In this document: positions 34,476 to 43,579 of the stretch, in pieces
How positions within the stretch are numbered: position 1 is the first letter of the stretch
Layout: every line of letters starts with the position of its first letter
DNA from: CBDCUC01 sp965222485
GTDB taxonomy: Bacteria; Pseudomonadota; Alphaproteobacteria; Rhizobiales; Hyphomicrobiaceae
Assembly: GCA_965222485.1 (NCBI GenBank)
Contig: CBDCUC010000030.1
Location: 62,001-126,000, forward strand
Reading direction: 5' to 3'
Length of the DNA: 64,000 nucleotides
Made by a program: the position numbers and the translations under genes
The notes under the pieces: model-generated
What the model saw: only the letters and a program-made list of their open reading frames with translations
What the model was told of the DNA's origin: nothing
Databases searched by the model: none

Positions 34476-35366
34476 ATGACCTCTTACCTGACGACCAAGG
34501 AAGTTGCAGACCTGTTACGGTTGAAGGAGCGCAAGGTTTATGACCTTGCCGCGTCTGGCGATATTCCGTGCACCCGGGCGACAGGCAAACTGTTATTTCA
34601 GCGCGAAAGCATCGAGCAGTGGCTTGTCAATAACACGACCGGCGTGGCTGCGCAGGGCGGTGCGAAAGTTGCCCCGCTGCCGCTTGTGCTTTTGGGAAGT
34701 CATGACCCGCTGCTCGAGTGGGCGCTGCGCCAGTCGAAATGCGGTCTTGCATCCATACTTGATAGTAGCCGTGAAGGACTTCACCGTCTGGCGCGGGGCG
34801 AGGGCGCGCTTGTCGGGCTGCATTTGCCGGGAGACAGCGCTCAATCATGGAACGTTGAGACCATTGCTGGTCAACCTTGGTCCCGTGATTGTGTGCTGAT
34901 CGAATGGGCCTGGCGCAAGCGGGGGCTGCTTGTGCCGTCTTCTCTTGAACAGAGAGTCAAACGTTTGCAGCATCTCAAGGGCCTGCGCTTGGTGCCGCGG
35001 CAGCCGGAAGCTGGAAGCCAAGCTTTGCTGGAGCAGCTTCTCAATGCAGAAGGATTGCCGGCTAAGGACGTTGAAATGCTGGAGCCGGTGCGTTCCGAAA
35101 GCGATGCCGCGGAGCTTGTGGTTTCAGGCAAGGGGGACGCAGCGTTTGGGCTTGAAGTGCATGCCGCCCAGCATCAGTTGGCATTCATTCCCATTGCAGA
35201 TGAGCGCTTCGATCTGTTGATCGATCGAAGGGCGTATTTCGAAGCACCTGTTCAACAGTTCCTGGCGTTCTGCCGCTCGGATGCGTTTCGCGCGAAGGCA
35301 GCAGAGTTGCCCGGCTATGATGTGTCGGGCCAGGGACGGGTGCATTTCACCGGCCCTGGTGGCTGA
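34476..35366 (+). CDS. One-component regulator: excisionase-type HTH plus substrate-binding domain
   Basis: A 296-aa cytoplasmic protein. Residues 1-50 are an HTH_17/excisionase domain (YLTTKEVADLLRLKERKVYDLAASGDIPCTRATGKLLFQRESIEQWL); the rest is a type-2 periplasmic-binding-protein-like fold without signal peptide (LVLLGSHDPLLEWALRQ, GEGALVGLHLPG, VVSGKGDAAFGLEVHA). Such fusions often lie next to molybdate or tungstate transporters and sense oxyanions inside the cell. It converges with tupA, so it is the natural candidate regulator for tupBCA. ATG 34476 follows AAGAAAG; the frame is open back to 34326. Confidence 0.82.
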   Translation: MTSYLTTKEVADLLRLKERKVYDLAASGDIPCTRATGKLLFQRESIEQWLVNNTTGVAAQGGAKVAPLPLVLLGSHDPLLEWALRQSKCGLASILDSSREGLHRLARGEGALVGLHLPGDSAQSWNVETIAGQPWSRDCVLIEWAWRKRGLLVPSSLEQRVKRLQHLKGLRLVPRQPEAGSQALLEQLLNAEGLPAKDVEMLEPVRSESDAAELVVSGKGDAAFGLEVHAAQHQLAFIPIADERFDLLIDRRAYFEAPVQQFLAFCRSDAFRAKAAELPGYDVSGQGRVHFTGPGG

Positions 35367-35388
35367 TGTTCAACTCGCTTATTCGTCG

Positions 35389-36246
35389 CTATTTCGCGTT
35401 GGGAAAGAACAGCTGTTTACCGTCCAGTTTGTAGGCGGCAATTGTGGACTGGCCTTCTGCCGACAACAGCCAGTCGATGAATTTTTGTCCGGCGTCAGCC
35501 TCTACGTCGGGGCACTTTTCTGGATTGACCAGAATAACGCCGTATTGATTGAACAGGGCGTCATCGCCTTCGACCAGGACTTTGTAATCGGCCTTGTTTT
35601 TGAAGCTAATCCATGTGGCGCGGTCGGTCATGACATAGGCCTGCATTCCGACGGCGGCATTAAGCGTTGCTCCCATGCCTGAGCCGAGTTCGCGGTACCA
35701 GGTGCCGCTGTCTACGGTGGGGTCAATCTCAGCTTTGGTCCAAAGCTGCATTTCCTTTTTGTGGGTGCCGGAGTTGTCGCCGCGCGATGCGAATAGCGCG
35801 TTCTTCGTTGCAATCGCGGCAAAGGCCTCGGCAACACTTTTCTTGCCGGCGATTTTTGCAGGGTCGGTTGCCGGGCCGACGATTACGAAATCATTGTACA
35901 TGAGGTCGCTGCGCGTTTTGCCAAACCCCTCTGCAACGAACTTTTCCTCCGCCGATCTGGCGTGCACCAGAAGGACGTCACCATCGCAATTGCGCGCATT
36001 CTTTATGGCCTGACCAGTGCCGACGGCAACGACATTCACGGTTATGCCGGCGGCCGATTTGAATGTGGGAAGGATATGGTCGTAAAGGCCGGAGTTGGCG
36101 GTTGACGTTGTGGACTGGACGATGATCGATGTGTCGTCGGTGTGCGCGCCGGTTGTCCAAGCGGTGAGTATCATCGCTGCTGTAAGGGCGGTTTTGGTGC
36201 GTGGCCGTGACGCGTGTTTGCGCCGGCTCCAACCCGTCTTGATCAT
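35389..36246 (-). CDS. tupA: Tungstate ABC transporter substrate-binding protein
   Basis: A 285-aa periplasmic binding protein. After a signal peptide with an Arg/Lys-rich start (MIKTGWSRRKHASRPRTKTALTAAMILTAWTTGAHT) comes the TupA signature IIVQSTTSTANSGLYDHILPTFKSAAGI and later RGDNSGTHKKEMQLW, which contact tungstate. ATG 36246 has GGAG 6 nt upstream; a TTG at 36282 would overlap tupC. It is the last gene of the tupB-tupC-tupA operon. Tungstate versus molybdate preference cannot be settled by eye, although the STTST motif is that of TupA. Confidence 0.9.
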   Translation of the reverse strand: MIKTGWSRRKHASRPRTKTALTAAMILTAWTTGAHTDDTSIIVQSTTSTANSGLYDHILPTFKSAAGITVNVVAVGTGQAIKNARNCDGDVLLVHARSAEEKFVAEGFGKTRSDLMYNDFVIVGPATDPAKIAGKKSVAEAFAAIATKNALFASRGDNSGTHKKEMQLWTKAEIDPTVDSGTWYRELGSGMGATLNAAVGMQAYVMTDRATWISFKNKADYKVLVEGDDALFNQYGVILVNPEKCPDVEADAGQKFIDWLLSAEGQSTIAAYKLDGKQLFFPNAK

Positions 36247-36278
36247 TCGTGTCTCCATTATTAGGTGGTCGCGCCAAC

Positions 36279-37073
36279 TCAAAGGACGATGCGGCCGGCC
36301 AGGTAGTTGCGTGCTGGTTGGGATTGCGGCAGCTCAAAGAATTGCTCCGCAGGCGTTTGTTCCAGCACGCAGCCATGGTGCAGAAAAATGATCTCGCCGC
36401 CCAAGCGGCGTGCCTGGGCAATGTCGTGTGTGACAAAGATGATCTTTGTGCCGTTGGTGCGCGCCTGCTTAACGGCATCTTCGATCACTTGCACGGAGGC
36501 GGGATCAAGACTGGCCGTTGGTTCATCCAAGAAGAGGACCGCGGGCTCAAGACACAGTGCGCGCGCGAGCGCGAGGCGTTGCTGTTCGCCGCCGGATAGC
36601 GATCTTGCAGGCTGGTCCTGGTAAGACTCTAGGTTTGCGAGTGCAAGTGCACGGTCGCGTGCATCTGGCTTAACCGGACCGCGTAAACGCAAGGCAAAGT
36701 CTATATTGCTGCGAACGGAACGGCGCAACATCACGGGCTGTTGGAAGACCATTGCTTGGCGTTTGCGCACTGGCTCGGTCAATGGCTGGCCGGCCCAAGT
36801 GATGTTGCCGGACGTCGGTGTGATAATGCCGTGCAATAGCCGTAGCAGTAGACTTTTGCCAGCGCCATTCGGCCCCATGATCGTAGTGATTCCGCCGTCA
36901 GCAACGGTTAGAGAAATGTCGTTTATTAAGCGGCGACCTGCTTGTTCGAGACAGAGGCGGTCGGTAACTAGAGGCAGCAGCGATTGTTCGTGACGTTGCG
37001 TGCCATGTGGTTGTGACAGCTCTGCCCCTTCACCGATTGAGCTTGTTGTGCCCCAAGTTAATTTACTGAGCAT
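36279..37073 (-). CDS. tupC: Tungstate ABC transporter ATP-binding protein
   Basis: A 264-aa ATPase with Walker A GPNGAGKSLLLRLL, signature LSGGEQQRLALARAL, Walker B VLFLDEPTASLD and switch VTHD. No TOBE/MOP domain is attached, as usual for TupC. The start ATG at 37073 overlaps the end of tupB. The first 35 residues before the domain are poorly conserved in appearance, so a later start is possible. It powers the TupB permease. Confidence 0.9.
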   Translation of the reverse strand: MLSKLTWGTTSSIGEGAELSQPHGTQRHEQSLLPLVTDRLCLEQAGRRLINDISLTVADGGITTIMGPNGAGKSLLLRLLHGIITPTSGNITWAGQPLTEPVRKRQAMVFQQPVMLRRSVRSNIDFALRLRGPVKPDARDRALALANLESYQDQPARSLSGGEQQRLALARALCLEPAVLFLDEPTASLDPASVQVIEDAVKQARTNGTKIIFVTHDIAQARRLGGEIIFLHHGCVLEQTPAEQFFELPQSQPARNYLAGRIVL

Positions 37074-37773
37074 GGGCGTGCCTATCGTTACCGGCTCTCA
37101 GCCACATGGCCGATGCATTTATCAGAACCGCGATCATCAGCAGGACGAGCCCGAGCGCCATCGCCATTGCCAGGTCGCCCTTGGAGGTTTCAAGCGCGAT
37201 TGCCGTCGTCATGACGCGGGTGAGATGATCAATGTTGCCGCCGACAATGATGACGGCGCCGACCTCGGCGATGGCGCGGCCAAAGCCTGCAAGCGAGACC
37301 GTGACGAGAGCGAGACGTGCATCCCACAGCAAGGCTGAAACGGCAGTGCCGGTCGGCACGCACATGGATCGGAACTGGTCGGCATATTCGGCGTGCAGAT
37401 CCTCGATAACCTGCCTCGATAACGCTGCAACAATAGGCGTGATCAGGATTGCCTGGGCGATGATCATGGCTGTCGGCGTGTACAGAAGCTGCATCCAGCC
37501 AAGTGGTCCGCTGCGCGACAATGTCAGGTAGACAAAGAGCCCGACGACCACCGGCGGCAAACCCATGAGAGCGTTGATGAAGACGATGGCGAGGCCGCGG
37601 CCGGGAAAGCGTTGCACGGCGAGTATTGCGCCGAGGCTCAGCCCGATCATGCAGGCGACCGCGAGCGCTGTTAGGCTGACGCGCAGCGACAGGGCGACGA
37701 TCTCCAAAAGATCGGCGTCCAGCGTCACCAACAGGTGAGCGGCCAAGCCAAATGAGGTAGTTAGATCCTGCAT
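37063..37773 (-). CDS. tupB: Tungstate ABC transporter permease
   Basis: A 236-aa inner-membrane permease with six helices and the EAA-type loop SLAGFGRAIAEVGAVIIVGGNIDHLTRVMTTAIALE, which is characteristic of TupB. The start at 37773 is the first ATG that gives a clean helix 1; the frame runs to 37815. It is the first gene of tupBCA. Immediately upstream lies a long inverted repeat that may be the operon's operator. Confidence 0.9.
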   Translation of the reverse strand: MQDLTTSFGLAAHLLVTLDADLLEIVALSLRVSLTALAVACMIGLSLGAILAVQRFPGRGLAIVFINALMGLPPVVVGLFVYLTLSRSGPLGWMQLLYTPTAMIIAQAILITPIVAALSRQVIEDLHAEYADQFRSMCVPTGTAVSALLWDARLALVTVSLAGFGRAIAEVGAVIIVGGNIDHLTRVMTTAIALETSKGDLAMAMALGLVLLMIAVLINASAMWLRAGNDRHAHAQ

Positions 37774-37778
37774 AAATC

Positions 37779-37831
37779 TGCATAATTTACGAAAATTGAG
37801 GGTAGCGCACGACAATTACGTAAATTATGCA
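37779..37831 (-). promoter_or_regulatory. Operator-like 13-bp inverted repeat in the tupBCA promoter
   Basis: TGCATAATTTACG (37779-37791) and CGTAAATTATGCA (37819-37831) are exact reverse complements whose centres are 40 bp apart. The right arm overlaps an 8-bp palindrome (TTACGTAA). The site lies directly before tupB, so two regulator dimers could bind and loop the promoter. The HTH/binding-protein regulator at 34476 is the candidate. Confidence 0.6.
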
Positions 37832-37846
37832 AGAATTCAAGAGGGC

Positions 37847-40696
37847 TTAAGCCCCAGGACGGCCTGTCTTTTTGGGCCTGCCGCGACGTTTGCGCCGCTT
37901 CTGCGAGGCGTCATCCTCAATCAGGGTGTTTGGTTTGGCAGGCTTTGCGGGGGCGTTGCCGGACTTTAGGGGCAGTGAGGCGTGCGGCCCCATCTCGTCG
38001 AGCGTGGGTTTGTGAGGTTGGCGCAGTTTTTCTCCGAAGGCGCCTGCACGCGTGCGCGGGTCCACAGCGGCTGGGGTTGTGGTCTCCGCCTCGCCGCGTC
38101 TGGGTATCGTCCGGTCGGTTCCCGGGCCCATGTCGTCCAAGGACGGTTTGTGCGGCCGGTTCTTTTTGGGTTTTACGGCTTTGGGCAGATTGCCCTTGGC
38201 GCCGTATTTGCGCTCACCAGTGTATTCGCCGGCGGCGTCTTCAATTGCCGATTGGCGCGCCAGTGGATCGTCGGCAACGGCAAGTTCGGTTTCGCGCAAC
38301 CGCTTGATTTCGTCGCGCAGGCGGGCTGCCTCCTCGAATTCGAGATCGGCTGCCGCAGTCTTCATCCGCTCTTCCAAGCCTTCGATGACGGCGATGAGGT
38401 TGTGGCCGACGAGTTCGCCTTCGCCCGCCATGCCTGGGTCTATAGTGACATGGTCTTGCTCGTAGACTGATTGCAGAATGTCGTGAATGTTTGTGCGGAT
38501 GCTTTCGGGTGTGATGCCGTGTTTTTTGTTGTAGGCAAGCTGCTTCTCGCGCCGACGTTCCGTTTCATCGATGGCGCGCTGCATGGAGCCGGTCACCGTA
38601 TCAGCATAGAGGATGACACGGCCGTCGATATTGCGCGCGGCGCGGCCGATGGTTTGAACCAATGACGTTTCTGAGCGCAGGAATCCTTCCTTGTCCGCAT
38701 CTAAGATGGCAACCAGGGCGCATTCGGGGATGTCGAGGCCCTCGCGTAATAGGTTGATGCCGATCAAGACATCGAATGTGCCAAGGCGCAAGTCGCGAAT
38801 GATTTCTGTGCGCTCCAAGGTGTCGATGTCGGAGTGCATATAGCGGACGCGGATGCCTGCCTCATGCATGTATTCGGTGAGATCTTCCGCCATCCGTTTG
38901 GTGAGCGTCGTGACAAGCGTGCGGTAACCCTTTCCCGAGATGTTACGTACTTCGTCGAGCAGATCATCGACCTGGGTCTTCGCAGAGCGGATATCGATCT
39001 GCGGGTCGGTCAGGCCCGTGGGGCGGATAACCTGTTCGGCGAACACGCCGCCGGTCTGCTCCAGTTCCCAATTGCCCGGAGTTGCCGAAACGTAAATTGT
39101 TTGCGGCCGCATGGCGTTCCATTCTTCAAAGCGCAATGGCCTGTTGTCCATGCACGAAGGCAGGCGAAAGCCGTATTCGGCAAGCGTCGCTTTGCGGCGA
39201 AAGTCGCCACGGAACATGCCGCCGATCTGTGGTACGGTGACGTGGCTTTCGTCGGTGAAGACGAGCGCATTGTCGGGCAGGTATTCAAACAGCGTCGGAG
39301 GCGGGTCGCCGGGTGCGCGGCCTGTCAGATAGCGTGAGTAGTTCTCAATGCCCGCGCACGATCCGGTGGCCTCCATCATCTCCATGTCGAATGTTGTTCT
39401 TTGCTCAAGGCGCTGGGCCTCCAGCAACTTGCCGGCTTGGTAGAGTTCGTCGAGCCGCTCTTTCAGTTCCGCCTTGATCAGTTTAATGGCCTGCTGAAGC
39501 GTCGGTTTGGGGGTGACATAGTGTGAATTTGCATAAATCTTGACGAGGGAGAGTTCGTCGCACTTTTGCCCGGTGAGCGGATCGAATTCCGTGATTGTTT
39601 CAATCTCGTCGCCAAACATTGAGATACGCCAGGCGCGGTCCTCCAAGTGGGCGGGGAAGACTTCGACGGTGTCGCCGCGCACGCGAAACGTTCCGCGCTG
39701 AAAGGCCTGATCGTTGCGTCGATACTGCAAGGCAACAAGGTCGGCGAGCAATTGATCGCGCGGGAGTGTTTCGCCAACCTGCAGAGCGAACGTCATGGCT
39801 GTGTAGGTTTCCACCGAGCCAATACCGTAGATGCACGATACGGAGGCCACGATAATAACGTCGTCGCGCTCCAGCAATGCGCGTGTTGCTGCATGGCGCA
39901 TGCGGTCGATCTGCTCGTTGATCGAACTTTCCTTCTCGATGAACGTGTCAGTGCGCGGCACATAGGCTTCCGGCTGGTAGTAGTCGTAATAGGAGACGAA
40001 GTACTCCACTGCGTTCTCAGGAAAGAAGCTTTTGAATTCACCGTAGAGTTGCGCTGCCAGAGTCTTGTTGGGGGCAAGAATCAAAGCCGGGCGCTGGGTG
40101 CCGGAAATGACATTGGCCATGGTAAAGGTCTTGCCGGACCCCGTGACGCCCAGCAGCACCTGGTCGCGCTCAAGGGCGTTGATCCCATCGACGAGTTCTT
40201 CAATCGCTTCGGGCTGGTCACCTTTTGGCTCGTAGTCGGAGCTCAAAACGAAGCGGATGCCGCCCTCGCTCTTTTCTGGTCGCGGCGGTCTGTGCGGGGT
40301 GAAGTCCGTTGCTGCCCCGGACACGATCGGATGCTCTGCCATCATTGGCTGTTGGAGTAGGATCTGGCGTGCTTTCTCACTGCGCTCCTGGGGTTTGGCA
40401 AGAAGGGCGTTGAGGTAGGTTGACGGCCCGCCGTCTCCTATAGGCGGGCGGCCTCCGGTCTGACGCAGGGCGGGCAGGGTTGGCAGTGTGCGGGTTGCGC
40501 TGGCGTCGTGCTGGAATGGTGTCTGTGCCGCTTCCGAAAAACCTTTTGGTGCAGGCGTTCCAGCTTTGGTTTCTTCCGGTGGCGCTGGCGGTTTGCCCGA
40601 CTTGCCGCGTGACGCACGAGGCGATTTGCCAAGCGCCTTTTGCTTTGCTGCCGGTTTCGAGCGGCTGGAGTTTTTTGTTTTCGGGGGCTGTGCCAT
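37847..40696 (-). CDS. uvrB: UvrB, excinuclease ABC subunit B, with long extra tails
   Basis: A 949-aa form of the DNA-repair helicase that recognises damage with UvrA and recruits UvrC; the family core is about 670 aa. The core starts near residue 145 (FVLSSDYEPKGDQPEAIEELVDGI), with the Walker A GVTGSGKTFTMANV, helicase motifs LVTTLTKRMAEDL and IGRAARN, and the UVR motif LEEAARLRDEIKRLRE. The extra N-terminal part is Lys/Pro/Ser-rich. The roughly 140-residue tail holds two copies of PHKPxLDxMGP and ends with an AT-hook-like KRRGRPKKTGRP. ATG 40696 is preferred over 40732. Confidence 0.95.
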   Translation of the reverse strand: MAQPPKTKNSSRSKPAAKQKALGKSPRASRGKSGKPPAPPEETKAGTPAPKGFSEAAQTPFQHDASATRTLPTLPALRQTGGRPPIGDGGPSTYLNALLAKPQERSEKARQILLQQPMMAEHPIVSGAATDFTPHRPPRPEKSEGGIRFVLSSDYEPKGDQPEAIEELVDGINALERDQVLLGVTGSGKTFTMANVISGTQRPALILAPNKTLAAQLYGEFKSFFPENAVEYFVSYYDYYQPEAYVPRTDTFIEKESSINEQIDRMRHAATRALLERDDVIIVASVSCIYGIGSVETYTAMTFALQVGETLPRDQLLADLVALQYRRNDQAFQRGTFRVRGDTVEVFPAHLEDRAWRISMFGDEIETITEFDPLTGQKCDELSLVKIYANSHYVTPKPTLQQAIKLIKAELKERLDELYQAGKLLEAQRLEQRTTFDMEMMEATGSCAGIENYSRYLTGRAPGDPPPTLFEYLPDNALVFTDESHVTVPQIGGMFRGDFRRKATLAEYGFRLPSCMDNRPLRFEEWNAMRPQTIYVSATPGNWELEQTGGVFAEQVIRPTGLTDPQIDIRSAKTQVDDLLDEVRNISGKGYRTLVTTLTKRMAEDLTEYMHEAGIRVRYMHSDIDTLERTEIIRDLRLGTFDVLIGINLLREGLDIPECALVAILDADKEGFLRSETSLVQTIGRAARNIDGRVILYADTVTGSMQRAIDETERRREKQLAYNKKHGITPESIRTNIHDILQSVYEQDHVTIDPGMAGEGELVGHNLIAVIEGLEERMKTAAADLEFEEAARLRDEIKRLRETELAVADDPLARQSAIEDAAGEYTGERKYGAKGNLPKAVKPKKNRPHKPSLDDMGPGTDRTIPRRGEAETTTPAAVDPRTRAGAFGEKLRQPHKPTLDEMGPHASLPLKSGNAPAKPAKPNTLIEDDASQKRRKRRGRPKKTGRPGA

Positions 40697-40896
40697 GCCT
40701 GTGAATATGGATTGGCGCGCCCACCATCGCAAGCGATGCTGTTCTACGTGAATAAGTGCTTTTCACCAGGGTTCTGTTTGGCGGCTCGACCCGGGCTGAG
40801 GCGTGCGGTATTGCATGGGTGGCACAAAGCCGTTTCGGCTATTTGAGCATTGAGACACGATTGGCCGGCATGGCCGAGGTATAAGAGGAAGCGGGC

Positions 40897-41613
40897 ATGA
40901 CGGAAACCAAGGTAGCGTTGGTCACAGGCGGCAATCGTGGAATCGGGCTTGAGATCGCCCGCGAATTGGCGCGGCTCGGCGTGATGACGGCCTTGGGTGC
41001 GCGCGATTATCAGGCGGGGTTGGCGGCGGCGGATAAACTTCATTCCGAAGGCCTGGAGCCCGTCGTTGTCGAGCTTGACGTGACCAGCAGGCAGAGTATT
41101 GCGGCTGCGGTTGCAAAAACCCATGATTTATTTGGCCGTATAGACATCCTGGTGAATAACGCCGGCATATTGATTGATGGCGACAGTTCAGGTGTCGCGG
41201 GTGTTGTTGATGTATCCATCGAAAAGGTGATGCAGACGTTTGCAACGAACACTGTCGGGCCGCTGATGATGATGCAGGCTGTCATTCCTCATATGCGCGA
41301 ACAGGGGTATGGACGTATCGTCAACATGTCGACGGGACTTGGACAACTGTCGGAAATGGGGGCCAAGTATCCTGCCCACCGGTTGTCAAAAGCTGCCCTT
41401 AATGCGCTGACACGCACAGCAGCAGCGGAACTGGACGGCGGCACCATCAAGGTCAATGCGATGTGTCCCGGTTGGGTCCGAACGGATATGGGTGGCGCGC
41501 AGGCAGCACGCAGTGTGGAGGAAGGCGCGCAGACTGCCATTTGGCTTGCCATGCTTCCCGAAGATGGCCCCACGGGTGGCTTCTTTCGCGACATGAAGCC
41601 TATTGCATGGTGA
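40897..41613 (+). CDS. Short-chain dehydrogenase/reductase with an altered active site
   Basis: A 238-aa Rossmann-fold protein with TGGNRGIGLEIAREL (cofactor binding, residues 8-22) and NNAG. At the usual YxxxK site the sequence is YPAHRLSKAALNALTR: the Lys is present but the catalytic Tyr position is His (CAC where TAC is expected). The preceding catalytic Ser is in NMSTG. The protein resembles carbonyl-reductase-like SDRs. It may be inactive or use another Tyr two residues upstream. It follows uvrB divergently. Confidence 0.85.
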   Translation: MTETKVALVTGGNRGIGLEIARELARLGVMTALGARDYQAGLAAADKLHSEGLEPVVVELDVTSRQSIAAAVAKTHDLFGRIDILVNNAGILIDGDSSGVAGVVDVSIEKVMQTFATNTVGPLMMMQAVIPHMREQGYGRIVNMSTGLGQLSEMGAKYPAHRLSKAALNALTRTAAAELDGGTIKVNAMCPGWVRTDMGGAQAARSVEEGAQTAIWLAMLPEDGPTGGFFRDMKPIAW

Positions 41614-41694
41614 GGCGTTCGCGTCTCTCCGGCATCTTGGTTCGGCCAATAACTTGAGATCCGCCTGACCGCGATGACGAGTAGCTGCGAGACA

Positions 41695-41892
41695 TCACAG
41701 GCCACGCACGAGATTACCTATCATGAGCGTAAAGTAGGCCGTGATTGCGAGCCAGTATTCCTGATGGGGAAGATAGCGGGGGACCGGGACGAAGCCCATT
41801 TTGGTCACGATCGCCAACGCGGCGAGCACGAATGAAATAAAGAAAATAATGACACTTGGTGGATTAAGGCGCATGACGTCCGTCCTGTTCAT
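41695..41892 (-). CDS. Small membrane protein, two helices
   Basis: A 65-aa protein (MNRTDVMRLNPPSVIIFFISFVLAALAIVTKMG, then YLPHQEYWLAITAYFTLMIGNLVRGL) with two hydrophobic helices. The pattern, especially the GNLVRGL end, is that of conserved small rhizobial membrane proteins of unknown function. The ATG at 41892 is chosen over the upstream frame start at 41919. No strong ribosome-binding site is seen. Confidence 0.6.
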   Translation of the reverse strand: MNRTDVMRLNPPSVIIFFISFVLAALAIVTKMGFVPVPRYLPHQEYWLAITAYFTLMIGNLVRGL

Positions 41893-42090
41893 TGTTATGG
41901 GCGGGTAGCTTGTTAGCATGCCAGCAAGCCCGGCGTTTGTTCCGGCAACTTGCCAATGCCAGCCGCAGTGATCAACAGGTTTTAAGGTTGCGCCGTTCGG
42001 ATAGTCGCATTTGCGGGTGCGCCCGGGGGGTGTGCCTGAGCGCTTCTACATGCACTTTATGCCCGCCACTGCGCCTGAGGTCGGGGTTTA

Positions 42091-42747
42091 TTAGAGGGCA
42101 TGCTGCGGTATGAGACGTGTATCGCCCTGCGCGTTGCCGTTGTCGCCGTCCAGGACAAAACGAACGAATTTTCCAGCTGATGTGCCTGGAGAAATATCAC
42201 GGCCGGTGATCACCACCAGGTGACCGGACTTTGGGTTTTCGCTGAAGATGCCGGACGCGCCTTCCAGCAGGTCCGACGGGATCTCCCTTACGTCCACAAT
42301 CACAAGCGTCCTGTGTGCCTTGCCCATTGTAATGGAAATCGTTTCGCCAATCGAAGGTGCGGTAGTCCAAGCGGCTGCGCTGAGTTGTGGGCTTGTCGGG
42401 TCAGCGGGTTTAGAAAACTGAGTGTGGCCAAGCCAATAGTCTTCACCCGCCGAAATATTTTTCTGAGCCGAGGGTCTTGATGCGTAGCGACCAGAATCGA
42501 TGCCTGATGCCGTTTTTGGTGTGGATGTCGCTCGGTGTCGTTCGCTGGTCAAAGCGGTTTTGAACGCATCTTCAACCAAGCGTTCCGTGTTTGCAGCCGA
42601 CACTGCAAATAGTGCCAAGCTGCCGGTCGTCATGGCGATTGCCGCTATGACTGATAGAGCCGCGTAACGGTTTAATGGGGCGAAGCACGCGGCAGCCAGG
42701 TGCCGCTGCGTCTGTTCCACGCGCAAGCTTGGTTCATGGTCGGACAT
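42091..42747 (-). CDS. Membrane-anchored protein of unknown function
   Basis: A 218-aa protein with one central hydrophobic helix (YAALSVIAAIAMTTGSLALFAVSA, about residues 28-51), a Ser/Thr-rich linker, and a C-terminal beta-rich domain (SIGETISITMGKAHRTLVIVDVREIPSDL, GHLVVITGRDIS). No domain recognised. It follows the gene at 42814-43209 by 66 bp on the same strand and may be coexpressed. Confidence 0.65.
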   Translation of the reverse strand: MSDHEPSLRVEQTQRHLAAACFAPLNRYAALSVIAAIAMTTGSLALFAVSAANTERLVEDAFKTALTSERHRATSTPKTASGIDSGRYASRPSAQKNISAGEDYWLGHTQFSKPADPTSPQLSAAAWTTAPSIGETISITMGKAHRTLVIVDVREIPSDLLEGASGIFSENPKSGHLVVITGRDISPGTSAGKFVRFVLDGDNGNAQGDTRLIPQHAL

Positions 42748-42813
42748 GCGATTGCTCCCAAGTGCTCATAATCGATGCCTTGCGCCTCAGCTTTACTGCA
42801 AAGGACACAGGGA

Positions 42814-43209
42814 TCAGTTCATTCCCCTCATGCGCCGAACAGGGCGTGCGTACAGCCTGCGCAAATGCCGGAAGAATGCCAAGTTAAAGGCAACCAGCGC
42901 AGAAAATACGGCAGCCATCAAGATCAACGCGGTCTGTTTGTCCGTCCGCTGGAACATGGTTAGTGATGGTCGATGAGGCAAGTGCGCCGCTGCTTTGACG
43001 GTGGTCGCGTGGGGCGGGTGTGCCGCGTCGGCCTTAATCGTTGGCTGTACACCAGAGGAAATTACGGACTTGTCGCTGCTGCCGATGGCAATAGCGGCTG
43101 CTCCATCCGGGTATACGAGGGCAACAAGGACGACAAAAGCAGCTAAGCCGGCTGCTGCGTCCTTGACGCCGTTGCGCACATTGATCGGTAGGGAGGGTAT
43201 CCTCGACAT
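42814..43209 (-). CDS. Two-helix membrane protein of unknown function
   Basis: A 131-aa protein with an N-terminal helix (AAGLAAFVVLVALVYPDGAAAIAIG), a polar His/Pro-rich middle, and a second helix near the C-terminus (QTALILMAAVFSALVAFNLAFF) followed by a basic end (RHLRRLYARPVRRMRGMN). The topology would leave about 60 residues in the periplasm. ATG 43209 is preferred to the frame start at 43224. Function unknown. Confidence 0.6.
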   Translation of the reverse strand: MSRIPSLPINVRNGVKDAAAGLAAFVVLVALVYPDGAAAIAIGSSDKSVISSGVQPTIKADAAHPPHATTVKAAAHLPHRPSLTMFQRTDKQTALILMAAVFSALVAFNLAFFRHLRRLYARPVRRMRGMN

Positions 43210-43579
43210 TGGTAGTCCCCGCATAATTCTATCAATTTCTCAAACTCTTAACCCCAACCAGGATCGATAGTGAGAGGACTCGTGTGGCAGAGCGTTGCCG
43301 ACATTGTGGCGCCCGGAGGGATTGTTGGGGGCACAAGTCTGGATCGTTGGCAACTGTGAGGGACATGCAACGGCTAACTTACCTGGGCAGATCACATCTG
43401 CGATTTTGTTCTCAGTTTGCAGCCTTGCCCATACGTTCGGTAGCGATTAGGACTTAAGCCGACTTGCTGCGCCGCAGCATTCGGTTGAAACTGGCGACTC
43501 GCCGGTTTTCTGCGGCGATTAACGTGTGCTGCCGACAGGCGCTGCTCAACAATGAGCAATCGGAAGGAATGACCACGTC
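43210..43579. other. Promoter region of aatA
   Basis: About 370 bp between divergent genes with no supported gene or repeat. A purine-rich GGAAGGA lies 10-15 nt before the aatA ATG. No FNR, CtrA or other known box was found. Confidence 0.4.

Noticed and set aside
40697..40896. Possible LexA box upstream of uvrB
   Set aside because: GTTC elements exist but are about 30 bp apart, not the 7-bp spacing of the alphaproteobacterial SOS box.
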